Notes under the pieces: generated by a model
What the model was told of the DNA's origin: nothing
The model's input: only the letters and a program-made list of their open reading frames with translations
Databases searched by the model: none
Program-made: the position numbers and the translations under genes
Shown here: positions 23,078 to 36,000 of the stretch, piece after piece
Layout: each line of letters begins with the position of its first letter
How positions within the stretch are numbered: the stretch's first letter is position 1
Source: Bradysia coprophila
Taxonomy: Eukaryota > Arthropoda > Insecta > Diptera > Sciaridae
DNA: 64,000 bases
Assembly (NCBI RefSeq): GCF_014529535.1
Contig: NW_023503292.1
Location: forward strand, 726,277 to 790,276
Reading direction: 5' to 3'

Positions 23078-23908
23078 CAGGCATGAGCGCCGACGGAGAA
23101 ACCTCGGCGGCGGCTAGCCGAAAAAAATTTTTCGGCGGCGGCGAAAAAATCGGCTTAAGCCGGCTTAAAACGGCTCGGCTGGAGGTTCCTTTTAACTTTT
23201 TTTCAAAATAAAAACGTTTTGATAAATTCATGGAAAATGAACTAGTAAGCATGAAAATGAAATTGTACGGAAAGCGAAAATGTAGGTAGATTAGGTTGTT
23301 CAAAGTGCAAGTGGAACTGGTCTTGTTACAAGCAAGTCTCTAAGTCTAAGGTTCACTAACACGTCAAGTTTTATTGCCTCAAAACTTGAACTAAATGGAA
23401 AATCATGCTCCAGTACACTCATTTAACTCATTAAGAAAATGGTTTTCGAGAAGAAATCGAAAGCTCACGAAAATCAAGTAAAAATTGAAAAGAAAAAAAA
23501 TCGAGAAAATTCGCAAAGATCGATAAAGTTTTCTCAAATTTGTGAATTAACTGATTGTGCGCCTTCGGCTCGTTCCGCAAAGGTCATACTTGCCAAAACA
23601 AAAAACTTAGAAGCGAGGACGTAATATACCATTCTGGAAAATTCATGAAAATTCAAGAAAATTTTCAAAATTTTCTTAATTTTGAAAAAAAAAATTCAAA
23701 ATGTACTTGAGCTGCTTAGGATCAACAGGAATCTCGGTTTTCAAAATTATTTCACCCATTCACCTTTCGAAATCTTTATTTCATTTTCCAGCCGTTTCAA
23801 GCCGGCTTGAGCCGTGTTTTTGGCACCGGCTCGGCTGCGGCGCGGCTTACTCAAAAATGGCCGGCGGCGGCTTGATCGGCGGCTTATTTTCGGCGGCGCT
23901 CATGCCTG
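23078..23908. mobile_element. hAT-type non-autonomous element, copy 1
   Basis: Begins CAGGCATGAGCGCCGACG and ends with its near-inverse CGGCGGCGCTCATGCCTG. It is flanked by a perfect 8-bp duplication CTCGTGAG at 23070-23077 and 23909-23916. The 8-bp duplication and CA...TG ends are diagnostic of the hAT superfamily. The outer 150 bp at each end are GC-rich with repeated CGGCGG and GCCGGCTT motifs, while the interior is AT-rich. It is 831 bp long with no transposase frame. A second copy is at 32732-33524. Confidence 0.92.
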
Positions 23909-23916
23909 CTCGTGAG

Positions 23917-25239
23917 GGAAATGCCTCATTACTTTACTATAGTAAATAATGATTATGTGTAAGCAAACTATTGATGTGGTTGTGCACCACCTGAGGAATA
24001 ACCAGCTATTGCTCATTCAGCTTACGCAAAGCATTTACGGAGTGAAAATCACGAAAATATATATTTAAAAAAAAGACAAAATAAAATGAAATTTTCAAAA
24101 CAAAATAATATATTCTCTTTCTCTCTGTCTAAAAAAAATTGTAACACGGTTAAATACACCACACAAAAATAATAAACATTTAACTGCTACTGCATTAACT
24201 TGTAACTCCAAAGAAAAAATAATAATTAAGAACTACAAAATAAATCTTCACATGCAACCATAACTTGCAACTAGCGCAAAAAAAAAATCCAATTATTATT
24301 AAATAAAATTAAAAAGATTCATATTTATAATGCAATCACAAAAGTAATACAATATTTGGATAAAATTTATTTTATAAATTTTTTGTCTCTACAAAACATG
24401 ACGATCTAGAGATCATTACAATAAAAATGATAAAATGACAACTACAATAAGATTATAAGTAAAACAACGATTATTTTTACAAGCTCAGCATTCAAATGAC
24501 TCCTTTTCTCAATGACTGGAAGCGGACGGATTTTTATTTTATTTTCTTAACATAAAAAAAAGGAAAAAATCTTTGGAGAAACTATGAAAGTGAATACACA
24601 TCCCTCTTCGTGTAAAAATAAAAGGGAAAACGAGACCCCTTAACGCTTTCATTTGATTTAACAGTAGCTAATATTTTGTTTTAAATCGTACCCTTACCAC
24701 AGTGGCTGCTTATTTATCTACAAATATTTACAAATAAAGTGGAAAGCATTTGGATTAGAACATTTTGGTGATTATATTCGGGCCCTTCACCCAACACTCC
24801 TTTTTTATTAAAAAAAGAACAAAAAAAACTGGGTACTCGGATTTAGGCTGCATGGTATGGCAGTTTCTTATGAAAGAAAATTCTATTTTTAAATGCTCGC
24901 ATATTTTAGGTCAGGTAAGACCTATTATTATTCGGTCACATAACACTCTCAATATCTCGGTTGTTCGCAAATTTCCGGATATGATTGCAACTTTTTATAA
25001 AACATTTTCCAAAATTTTCTAAAAAATTCTAGAATTTTCTACAATTTGCAGAGAAAAATTGTAAAACAATTTCTAAAAATTAGGCCCTGGTTAGAGGTGT
25101 GCTCCGGTGCATGCTGTTTGACGTATTTGAATCGATCTGTAATCTATACGTGAAGTTTTTGATGCATACAATGTTCTACCCAAATGTCCTGTGGTATTGT
25201 TAAACTCAACTAGCGAATATGACTTTCCATAAAAATGTG
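23917..25239. other. AT-rich intergenic DNA
   Basis: Very AT-rich sequence, especially 24060-24500, with simple A/T tracts. No gene or bounded repeat was recognised. Confidence 0.4.
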
Positions 25240-25426
25240 TACTGCTTTGCTCACGTAAACAATCATCCTTTCGTATCTAATATCTGTTACTGCTGTTCCT
25301 CTTCGATTTTGTATGATTTCTCACCTTCATGTGCTATTTGAAATGGCAATCGAGACAAAATCATAGAGACCAAGTATAAGACAGCTTTGATACAACAGTG
25401 GTATAATTTACGCGTGCAAAACAGTA
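25240..25426. mobile_element. MITE with TACTGYTTTGCNCACGTAAA ends, copy 1
   Basis: The left end TACTGCTTTGCTCACGTAAA is the inverse of the right end TTTACGCGTGCAAAACAGTA. Internal sequence TTTCGTATCTAATATCTG corresponds to a relative at 46865-47025 that keeps the same right end. Confidence 0.6.
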
Positions 25427-27885
25427 CGATAAAATTGTTAGAGTCAGACTTCTATCAGAGACCTATTTAAGTAAATTAGTCTTCGAAGGTCTACTGGACG
25501 AACACCTTTTCTGTGAAACATTTAATCCTTCGGTTTAAACATTTCGAACATTACTGCATGCGCCGACGTACACCTATAATTTGGGGTTTTACCGTCTTTT
25601 CGGTATTATATCTTTTCATTATCTTCGTTTACCAATGAAATTGCAACCGTTAAAGGCAGTGGCTTGGAAACTTATAGGGACACTAGAAATGAAATTCAAA
25701 ATCCTTTCAACTTTACTGATAACATTCAGTGAAATGTGACGATTTAGTCAGTATCGATACCATTTCATAAAGTGCAATTAATTTGTACAAAAATTACGAT
25801 GACCGAACGTAGGTATTAGGAAAATCAAACGTCTGCAAATACTTTAAATTTGTAGATTCATGAGTGCTAGTATAATATAGCTCGAGTCTATTTACCATTT
25901 TTATACGTTAAGAAAAGAAAATGCAAATCGTTAACACGAAATATATGGAATGTGAAAAACTTATGGCGTAATGACGTAATGAAAATGGTACAAGCGTAAG
26001 AAATGTTCTTATTATTATTTTGAAAAAAACATTTCCATTAGCATTTAAGCAGATATGTAACTACACTGCCGCTAGAGAAAAATAACAAATAAAATGTAAA
26101 TAAACGTAAAGGTATGGAATTCCACGAATAAATGTATAACCAATTTAGTGTCTAACATTTCCAGAGATACTTAATACCTATACGATGAAATGCAAATAAA
26201 TTTCTGTATAATAATTGAGAATAAATTCCATTTTGTTTCAATCGGAGCATAGATTTTCCGTTAAAATGGAACCAATTTATGATATTTAGGTACGTGCGGT
26301 CGCTAGGCTGTGCGTGCATACAATATCATGAATAGTTAAATGCAGCAATGAAGCATGTCATATTAGCGAATTTTAAGTAAAATGACATTTCATTCATTTG
26401 GTTTCGTGTCGAAACTTCAAATTTCATTTTTCTTATAATTCACTAATGTAACATGTCGCCTCTTTATACATTTAACCATTCATATAACACTTGGCAACAA
26501 TTTTTCGAAAGTACATGGATGGGCTCCCGCTCCGTTGTTCGCAATGACGCACTGACAAAAAAGTTCAGAAAACAACTCCAATGGCTTCGATCATCAGTAT
26601 CAAAGAGAGAGCAAGAGTACCGAAATCGATATAAATGAGACCCAGGAAGACAACATTGGGAAAAACTGAGTTGTGTTCCACATTCCTAACATCGAGCCCT
26701 ATATCCAAACCTGTGTTGCCTAGTGATTAGTTCGTATGTCGCTGCAGTTGTTTCCTTTTTCATTCGGATAATAAATTAACTAAAAATATGAACGTTCGGT
26801 GGTCTGTCTAAAAGTTTCACTCCGAGATTCATTATTGAATTTATTCGAATCTATGATATTCTTTTTCTACTTTTTGTAACTAAAATAGGTGCTCTGACTT
26901 ATAAATGATGATACGTAAATGGCCAAATAATTGTCTGCCTCCAGTCTTACAAATATTTTTTGTTTTGATTTTACATCTAATTGTTTAACCGGTTCTTTGT
27001 TTTGGGCTCCCAAATTTTGATAGAATATGCCTTTCACCAGCACGGATCCGTGCAGTTGTGTCCGCGGAACGAAAAAAAAAATCGTGAAGGTTTACAGTCA
27101 TTTCAGGTCAAAAACACATGAACAATTTTGCATTGCTGAGATCGACAATTATGCTGCGTTTTTTATTGTATTTGAAGCATCTATGTCAACAACGTAACGA
27201 TGCTCGTGTGATTTCGCCATAAAAGCTGTTAAAGTATCGAAAGCCGCGCAGTTTTAATTTGTTTGATAACGTTTGAGATAACATGCATGCCGCATTTCCT
27301 TTTTGTCTGGTCAGGCTAATTAGGTGATATAGAAACTGTTTTGTTCGAATATCGCCTGACTTAACCATGAATATTTTACCAATCATATCAATGAAATCCT
27401 TCGTGACTCATAAACCAAACGAACAAAATTTAGAGTTCGATGCCACAATTTTCGTGAATTTTTTATGTTGCGAGCAATATGTGATGCTGCTCCTGCTTTA
27501 TTGATTTAACTTTTTAAATGTAAAAAGCCAGGAAAAACGGTTTTGGAGCCTGATGCTTTCGGGATAATTCCACAAAATAAACGATTTAGGCTGGTATGAC
27601 CTAGGCTATCGGGGTCATTGCCAGACAACTAGTTTTCTTGCATTATTTTCTTCTTTCAAATTATTTATTCTGTAGTGCAGCATTTGCAAGAAAATTCGAA
27701 AACGTTTTGAATCACGACTGTAAAGACAATTACGGCTGTTGTTGGTCATAAAGATCTTAGAGGGAAAATTTGTAAACGATACTTTAACAATTTTCCGACC
27801 ACCAAACATCTCGGATTTTCATTTTTTTTCTCTTTAAACAAACACACAAATAAGACCAGGGTCCCACAGACCTTTTTTGTTCAAA
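25427..27885. other. Gene-free AT-rich region
   Basis: No recognisable exon. The segment TTTTGCATTGCTGAGATCGACAATTATGCTGC at about 27127-27158 is a diverged relative of the 60670-60764 hairpin. The motif CATGTCATATTAGCGAATTTTAAG near 26355 resembles CGTGTCACATTAGCGAATTACAAG near 43291, a further dispersed repeat. Confidence 0.35.
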
Positions 27886-29498
27886 CTTAAGAGTGATATC
27901 GCCAAATCTTCAGGTGATTGGGAAACAAGCGGTCTCCGATTTTAATGAGTGATAGCTCGTTGGATTCGTCTTTCAATTCTAGAAAACACGTGTCTTTCAC
28001 TTTTTCTTAAAAAAAATTGTTTTCTGTGAAAAGCGCTCAAAAGTGAAGACATGCCAGAGGGTACCGAAAACAGTTTTTCGGCAATAACTCGAGAAAAAAT
28101 TATTTTAAATGGTTGTAATGTTGTACGATTGTCGGCCTTGAAAAGACCTACAGGTAGAGTATACGCACCGCTTGGTGCTAGTTGATCCACTAGAGTTATG
28201 ACTAGAAATATAGTGAATGTTCGGAGAGTCCGCCTTCTCTGCAGCTTCGATGTACCACGGAACTGAGTATGGGGTGTTGTAGCTGGCCTCACCCACTATC
28301 GTTGCACATATAAATGAACCCAGTTCTTTTGGGCTGCAAGCCTACAGAACTCTTGAAAAAAAAGTTGGTGCCAAAATGCAGATTTTTTCCTTCTTTCTGA
28401 GGGCCCAACTGCCAGAAGAGCATCTGGAACGGTACTACGGCAATCATTTTTTATTGTCTACTATTCTTTCACCTTATCAATAGAAAAACGCTTCGCTATG
28501 TCGCGAATATATCAGATCCACTATTAGTAATATCAAGAGAAAAATCATTAAAGTTTTCTCCGAGGATTTTAGTCAAATAAAGTGTTAGCGTATAGCAAAT
28601 GACCTCAGGACTACGGAACAGTAATTAGTTTTTCAATTGGACCAATATTTGCTACGTGACAGGAGTTTGGAAAACCGTTTGCTCCCACTTGATCGTATCG
28701 TTTTTCCAAACTCCTGTCGCGTAGCAAATATTGGTCCAATTGAAAAACTAATTACTGTTCAGGACTCCTGAGGTCATTTGCTATACGCTAACACTTTATT
28801 TGACTAAAATCCTCCGAGAAAAATTTAATAATTTTTCACAAGAATTACTAACACTGGATATTATGTAACGACCTATATACCTTCACTTTGACGCGTATAC
28901 GGTAAGGGAATAGTAGACGATACAAAATTACTCACGTAGAACTGTTCCAGACTCTGTTCTGGCAGTTGGGCCCACAGACAGAAGGAAAAAATCTACATTT
29001 TGGCACCAACTTTTTTTTCAAGACTTCTGTAGGCTTGCAGCCCAAAAGTACTGGGTTCATTTATATGTGCAACGATAGTGGGTGAGGCCAGCTACAACAC
29101 CCCATACTCAGCTCCGTGGTACATCGAAGCTGCAGAAAAGGCGGACTCTCCGAACATTCACTATATTTCTAGTCACAACTCTCGTGGATGTACTCGCACC
29201 AAGCAGTGCGTATACTCTACCTGTCGGTCTTTCCAAGGCCGACAATCGTACAACATTACAACAATTTAAAATAATTTTTTCTTGAGTTATTGCCGAAAAA
29301 CTGTTTTCGGTACCCTCTGGCATGTCTTCACTTTTGAGCGCTTTTCACAGAAAACAATTTTTTTTAAGAAAAAGTGAAAGACACGTGTTTCCTAGAATTG
29401 AAAGACGAATCCAACGAGCTATCACTCATTAAAATCGGAGACCGCTTGTTTCCAAAGTTAAAAAAATCACCTGAAGATTTGGCGATATCACTCTTAAG
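27886..29498. mobile_element. 1.6-kb foldback element with about 780-bp arms
   Basis: Outer ends are CTTAAGAGTGATATCGCCAA at 27886 and its inverse finishing GATATCACTCTTAAG. The arms stay highly similar inward through the GGGTACCGAAAAC region to a small loop near 28680-28700. One arm therefore mirrors the other: the same peptide (starting MGEASYNTPYS) is open on the minus strand at 28105-28296 and on the plus strand at 29078-29269. No transposase is recognisable. The mirrored sequence may be captured host DNA or simply transposon interior. Confidence 0.85.
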
Positions 29499-30095
29499 GC
29501 GTTATCAAACCGTGGCCTAATTCACGCCGTAAGTGTGCCCTCTATTTCAAAACATACCGCATAGCAGGTCATTTTAACTCTCAGTTTTTGACATTTATTA
29601 TATGACGTCAGCGTCATCTTGTTTAACTATCTGTTGAAAATATTCAAATTTTTAGCGCATATATGGCGTGACCGAAATTGCCGTTGGGTCTAAATTGTTG
29701 GCTGGCGATATGTTGCACACAAATATTTTTTGGAACCAAAAACATTAAGAACGTATGGACTAGTACAAATTGAAACAAAGATTATTTTGCGTAAGCAAAT
29801 GATTAAGTATTATAGAGTCCACTCAATTCGATTTCGTCAGTCGCCTCTGGATAAAACTTATAAAAAAAAACTCAAGAAATTTGGCAACATTTTTGATGGC
29901 AATTGTAATAGGAAATAAATGTTACTGTATTAACCTACGGCGGCTAAGCGCGCTCTTATCTTTCACTAAATTAATGTATTTAAATGTGATTCATTAAATT
30001 TTAGGAATTATTTTCTTTGCTTAATCCAAATTTTAAGTATTTTGGAAACTTAAAAACGAGTTCCGCACAACGAAAAACAAAAACGAAACAATTCG
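29499..30095. other. Intergenic / 3' flank of the inositol 5-phosphatase
   Basis: Contains the repeat block CATACCGCATAGCAGGTCATT ... GACATTTATTATATGACGTC (about 29560-29612), a relative of 16405-16460. The 3' UTR of the minus-strand INPP5A gene should occupy the right side; its exact poly(A) site is not clear. Confidence 0.4.
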
Positions 30096-33000
30096 CTACA
30101 AAATGTGACAACAACATCGTTCAAAGCATTTTTTCACTTTAAGATCGCGATCGGTTTGTCGATCGAACGCTTTCTCCGTTCGATTCAGCGTCAAACTTTC
30201 CAATCGAGATTTAAGCTGACGCGGTGAAACACCTTGTGACGGTGCGATCGTCTGCTGCATTGTCGGAACCATTTTCGGCAGATCATCCGCCTCGACGACA
30301 TTGCCAATGATGTCAACACTGTCATCGTAATCGTTTTCACTGTAATCCAAGCATTCCGGTTGCGGTGAATGAGATTCAATACTTTCGGGTGTGTACGGTT
30401 CGCATTTGGACGATACGTAGGAATTCAATGACAAAAAGTGTGTATCAACACGATTGACAATGATGTCATTGGCGAGCGTCAACCGTTTCGATATTAGGGT
30501 TTTCCGATGCTCGGTCGGCTGTTGCTTGATTATGTTGCGACATTTCGAGCAGATGGCTCCAATCATGGCATTTGATTCGGCAAGAATGTTATCGGAACTG
30601 GCGAACACGGCGCACATACAAACACTTTCGTCGTTTTCCGTATCGGTAACATTAATGCTGATCGGCGGTGGTTTCTTTGAATTACAACTAACTAACGGCG
30701 AAACGGGTGTTACACTTACAACATCTATGTGCGAAAGGTTAAATGTATTCAAGTTTTGACTATCTTTCGATTTAAGGCATTCTAATAGCACATTCAAATC
30801 AGCACTAGAATGTAAGCATGTCGTTTCAATACAGGAAGCGTCACTAAAGTGATTTTTAGCATGCTTGCAACTACACACAATTATACCTTGATATACTTTC
30901 AGTCTAATGTTTAAGTAGACAGGCTGCCGATGTAAAGAAAATTTTTATTTAAAAAAAAAAACAAAACAAAAAACGAACTCAAATCATGGTAAGAATTCAG
31001 TTTGATGGCATTGATTACTAATTCTCTCAAACATGCTGTTGCTGAACTCTTCACATTTCGTTTAAAATGTCAATTAACTAAATCATCACAGTATCATCCG
31101 GGGAGGCGACATTTCTGCACGGTCAATATTGTTAGAATCAATATTATCGTTTTTCTAGACGATGGTATCGTCCTAAAAATGATATTTTCGTTTTTTGAAC
31201 GATAATATCGTCCAGAGGGTGAAGGAGACTGGTCCAACAATAATTGTAGTGATGCACTAGAAGTGATTCAGACTTTGGTCTGAAAAACTTCAGGTGTTCC
31301 AAACCATCTACTGAAATGTGGTCTCTCGGGTTCTATGGTCCACTAGAATTTTTTGTGAACCGATCTCTTTCACGCCCCGCAGAAACGACCACAACTACGC
31401 TATCATTAACGAGTGGAATGAAAACCACTCCACCAAAACAAACTGAACTCCCACCGATTTTATGCATCGTCAGCAAAATTTTGGATTTTATCCGTTGACT
31501 GGTACTCACCTTATGATCTCCCATGCACATATCTTCGCCGACAACATTGTAATCTTTGGATGAAAAATTTTCGTCAACAATCAGATCTTTGGCAATTGGG
31601 TCCATCAATATTCGATCGCACCACGCCGGACACCGTGTTGACATATAGTTCTGTGGCATAGTCGGTTCTTCTTCGTAGGGATATGTTGGAGGGAATGTGA
31701 TTGGATATTCGACTAGTATTTCCTTTAGTGGCTCCAATTCGCGATCGAATTGTTGAAGCTGGAAAAAACATGGGGTCGGGCTGGTTAGAGTTTGCCGGTT
31801 TTTGTATTTTCGGTCCGATTTTACTGGAACAATGAAAATATGAAAATCGGACATTTCACGTACCCAGGACTCTTTAAATTTGGTTTGATGTTCAGTGTGC
31901 AAAAATTCTTTTTTTCCTATAGTAAGTATGTTACTACCAACGTCATCACGATATTGCAATTTTGTATGATCATTTTTGATATTCAACGTTCGATGAATAG
32001 ACAGATCTTTGGTCAGTTTCTTAACAACGCCTTCAGTATCACAGCGAAAGTTAAAATCTCCGAACACAAAATACGGTGCCGTTCCATTGACAGTGTCGGT
32101 GTGAAATCTGTAAAGAACATTGCAAACATTGCATGGACTTGTCGTTAAGAAAACGACAGTCGAAACTCACCGTTCAAGTGTATGTACCAGTGCTCTGCGA
32201 CGGCTCTTACAGTAAACGGATGGAAATTCTTCGCACGCCGCCAAATTAGATGCATCGTGGAACAAGTGAATGTTCACCAGATCGATGACAGTACCCTTCA
32301 CTTCCCACCGTGTGCGGAGAAATCCCTTTCGCGACCATTTACACTGAAAACATAGATTGTGGATGCGATGCGATCTTGGAGAATTTTATCTGTTCTCACC
32401 TCAGGAAAGAAGCGTTGTGGAAATTTGGCCTTTTCTTTCGTGGCAACTGCTTCAATATTTCCGGTATGAATACTTTTTCCTTCGACGGTGTCCCATTCGT
32501 GTGTCAGAAAATTCCAAATTTTGACCGATGGTAACGTTTTTTCTATGAAATAGAGATTTCCAAGAGCCTATCGATGGTAAGGAAGAAGCAAAAACAACTT
32601 AAGAGTAATAGACAAGTCTTAAGTTTTGTTATCACAAAAAAGAGAAAAATGTTTCAAATTGGGAAAATGCTATTTTTGCTGGAAGCATAGGTACTTGCGG
32701 TGGACGCTAGACCAGTTCTGATAGTCCAAAGCAGGCATGAGCGCCGACGGAGAAACCTCGGCGGCGGCTAGCCGAAAAAAATTTCTCGGCGGCGGCGAAA
32801 AAGTCGGCTTGAGCCGGCTTAAAACGACTCGGCTGGAGGTTCCTTTTAACTTTTTTTTCAAAATAAAAACGTTTAGATAAATTCATGGAAAATGAACTAG
32901 TAAGCATGAAAATGAAATTGTACGGAAAGCGAAAATGTAGGTAGATTAGGTTGTTCAAAGTGCAAGTGGAACTGGTCTTGTTACAAGCAAGTCTCTAAGT

Positions 33001-36000
33001 CTAAGGTTCACTAACACGTCAAGTTTTATTGCCTCAAAACTTGAACTAAATGGAAAATCATGCTCCAGTACACTCATTTAACTCATTAAGAAAATGGTTT
33101 TCGAGAAGAAATCGAAAGCTCACGAAAATCAAGTAAAAATTGAAAAGATAAAAAATCCAGAAAATTCGCAAAGATCGATAAAGTTTTCTCAAATTTGTGA
33201 ATTAACTGATTGTGCGCCTTCGGCTCGTTCAGCAAAGGTCATACTTGCCAAAACAACAAACTTAGAAGCGAGGACGTAATATACCATTCTGGAAAATTCA
33301 TGAAAATTCAAGAAAATTTTCAAAATTTTCTTAATTTTGAAAAAAAAAAATCAAAAAGTACTTGAGCTGCTTAGGATCAACAGGAATCTCGGTTTTCAAA
33401 ATTATTTCCGTTTCAAGCCGGCTTGAGCCGTGTTTTTGGCACCGGCTCGGCTGCGGCGCGGCTTGCTCAAAAATGGCCGGCGGCGGCTTGATCGGCGGCT
33501 TATTTTCGGCGGCGCTCATGCCTGGTCCAAAGATCCCAAAAATCACTTTTCACACTATGGTCCGGAACGTTGGTCGCGCACCAAAGTCAAGCTTTTATTT
33601 TTCCATTTTTTTTTTTATTTTGATGACGTGGACTGTATAGAGTAGAAATAGATAAGAGATGGGACGAAAATATATGAAATCCTTTTTTAGTGAAGGTGAG
33701 AATGGTGCAATGAACTACGCAAGTATTTTCAGTTTTTAATTAAGGCAGATTGTTCGCACCTCGTACGGGGTAAAAAGTTCGCGAAAATTGTTTAGGAAGG
33801 TTACTCGAGATTGAGGCAGAATCTTGCTAGCTGATTTCTGATAATGCTGTTTTTGAAAAATGACAGGGGGAGCGGTTTTCAAGTCGACATCGATAGCCTA
33901 ACATACTGTTCCATCAGGATGCGCGCAGACTCTGAGCTTCTGCTAGCTGATTCATCTGAGACAGATTTTGAAAAACTGAAAGAAATTCAAATGTAGTTTT
34001 CGAAAATCACCTTCTACTGTCTAACATGCCGTTCCGTCGGAAGCCGATTATGAAGAATGGCATCTGAGACGAGGGGGAAACAACAATGGAAAATCTTGTC
34101 ACACCGTTTGGCCATTCTCCCACTATTCGTCTATTATTTCCCCATTATTCGCCTTCATTCGCTCATTTTTCGCCATTATTCGTTCATTATTCGCTTAACA
34201 CTGTCCCACCATTTGCTCGTGTTGTTTCCCCCGCGATTTGAGGACTGACCGGCTGATCTGTAGAAGGTCTATTTTAAAAAACGGTCGCGGAGAGCTGACC
34301 CACTAAATTCTAGGAGGACGATTTTCAAAAGGGCCTTGCTGGGCTGACTGGCTGATCTGTCGGAGATCGATTTTGAAAAACGGCTTCAGAGAGCTGACCC
34401 GCTGGCTTCTAGGAGGCCGATTTTTAAAAAATGTCGTCGGAGGTCTGACCGGCTGAATCGTTGGAGGCCGAGTTTGAAAATCTGCCTCGGAGGACTGACC
34501 GGATGATCAGTCGGAGGCCGATTTCTAAAAATGACCTCGGACGGCTGACCGGCTGACTACTAGGAGGCCACATTGTGCCCCGAGGTGCCCCGAGGTGCGC
34601 CGAGGGGCGTCGTGGTGCGCCGATGTTCAGATTTATATGTATAGATTATTCGTTCATTATTCGCTTAACACTGTCCCACCATTTGCTCGTGTTGTTTCCC
34701 CCGCGATTTGAGGACTGACCGGCTGATCTGTAGAAGGTCTATTTTAAAAAACGGTCGCGGAGAGCTGACCCACTAAATTCTAGGAGGACGATTTTCAAAA
34801 GGGCCTTGCTGGGCTGACTGGCTGATCTGTCGGAGATCGATTTTGAAAAACGGCTTCAGAGAGCTGACCCGCTGGCTTCTAGGAGGCCGATTTTTAAAAA
34901 ATGTCGTCGGAGGTCTGACCGGCTGAATCGTTGGAGGCCGAGTTTGAAAATCTGCCTCGGAGGACTGACCGGATGATCAGTCGGAGGCCGATTTCTAAAA
35001 ATGACCTCGGACGGCTGACCGGCTGACTACTAGGAGGCCACATTGTGCCCCGAGGTGCCCCGAGGTGCGCCGAGGGGCGTCGTGGTGCGCCGATGTTCAG
35101 ATTTATATGTATAGAAGGTCTGACCGGCTGAATCGTTGGAGGCCGAGTTTGAAAATCTGCCTCGGAGGACTGACCGGATGATCAGTCGGAGGCCGATTTC
35201 TAAAAATGACCTCGGACGGCTGACCGGCTGACTACTAGGAGGCCACATTGTGCCCCGAGGTGCCCCGAGGTGCGCCGAGGGGCGTCGTGGTGCGCCGATG
35301 TTCAGATTTATATGTATAGATTCGGTGTTTTGTGTAGAAAATATCGTATACAGTCACGACCATGCCACAAGTGTGTTGCATCAAATAAATCAATTTGAAA
35401 ATAAAAAGCCCATTGACTCACGCTCCAAATTGGATCGAATTCAATTGTGTGTTCGCCATATAATCAAACTCCCACTTTAAGTTTTTAATTGATTCGGCCG
35501 ATGTTGTGGATTAGAGCCAGTCACAATCATTCAACAAAATTTCAGAATTAAAAAACAAAAAATGGAATTCATTCGACGTATACGTGATTGTTTGTGAGCG
35601 TACGCCGTACGTGTAATTTCAAAGTTATTAATAGCCGGAATGGCAAACCACTATTATTTTATTAAATAAAAAAAAAAAAATAATTCTTCTGCTTTGATAT
35701 GTTACACATATTGTGGCACTTACTGTAAAGTTTTCGGCGGATGTATAATCTTCATCCAAATAAACTCTTATCCGATCATAGCTCTGCAATTCGGTCGATT
35801 CGCATAAAATCTTTATAAACTCTTGTACGTATTCCATTGATTTTTCGTACGTCTTTCCGCCGACTTCCTGCAGATGCAGCCCAATAAATTGCGGTTTGAA
35901 GAAACTCACTTTGATGAGGAATTCGCTGATCCATGTCTTGAGTAATCGAGACGGCTGAAAGAGCAATGTTTAATGTTTTCCTTCACATTATATTCATCTC

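Noticed and set aside
23439..23624. 61-residue frame inside the hAT element (also 33094-33279)
   Set aside because: Conserved only because the two copies are recent duplicates; Lys-rich low-complexity translation and no transposase motif.
27942..29323. Open frames of 60-116 residues on both strands
   Set aside because: They are mirror copies from the two arms of one foldback; no protein family is recognised.
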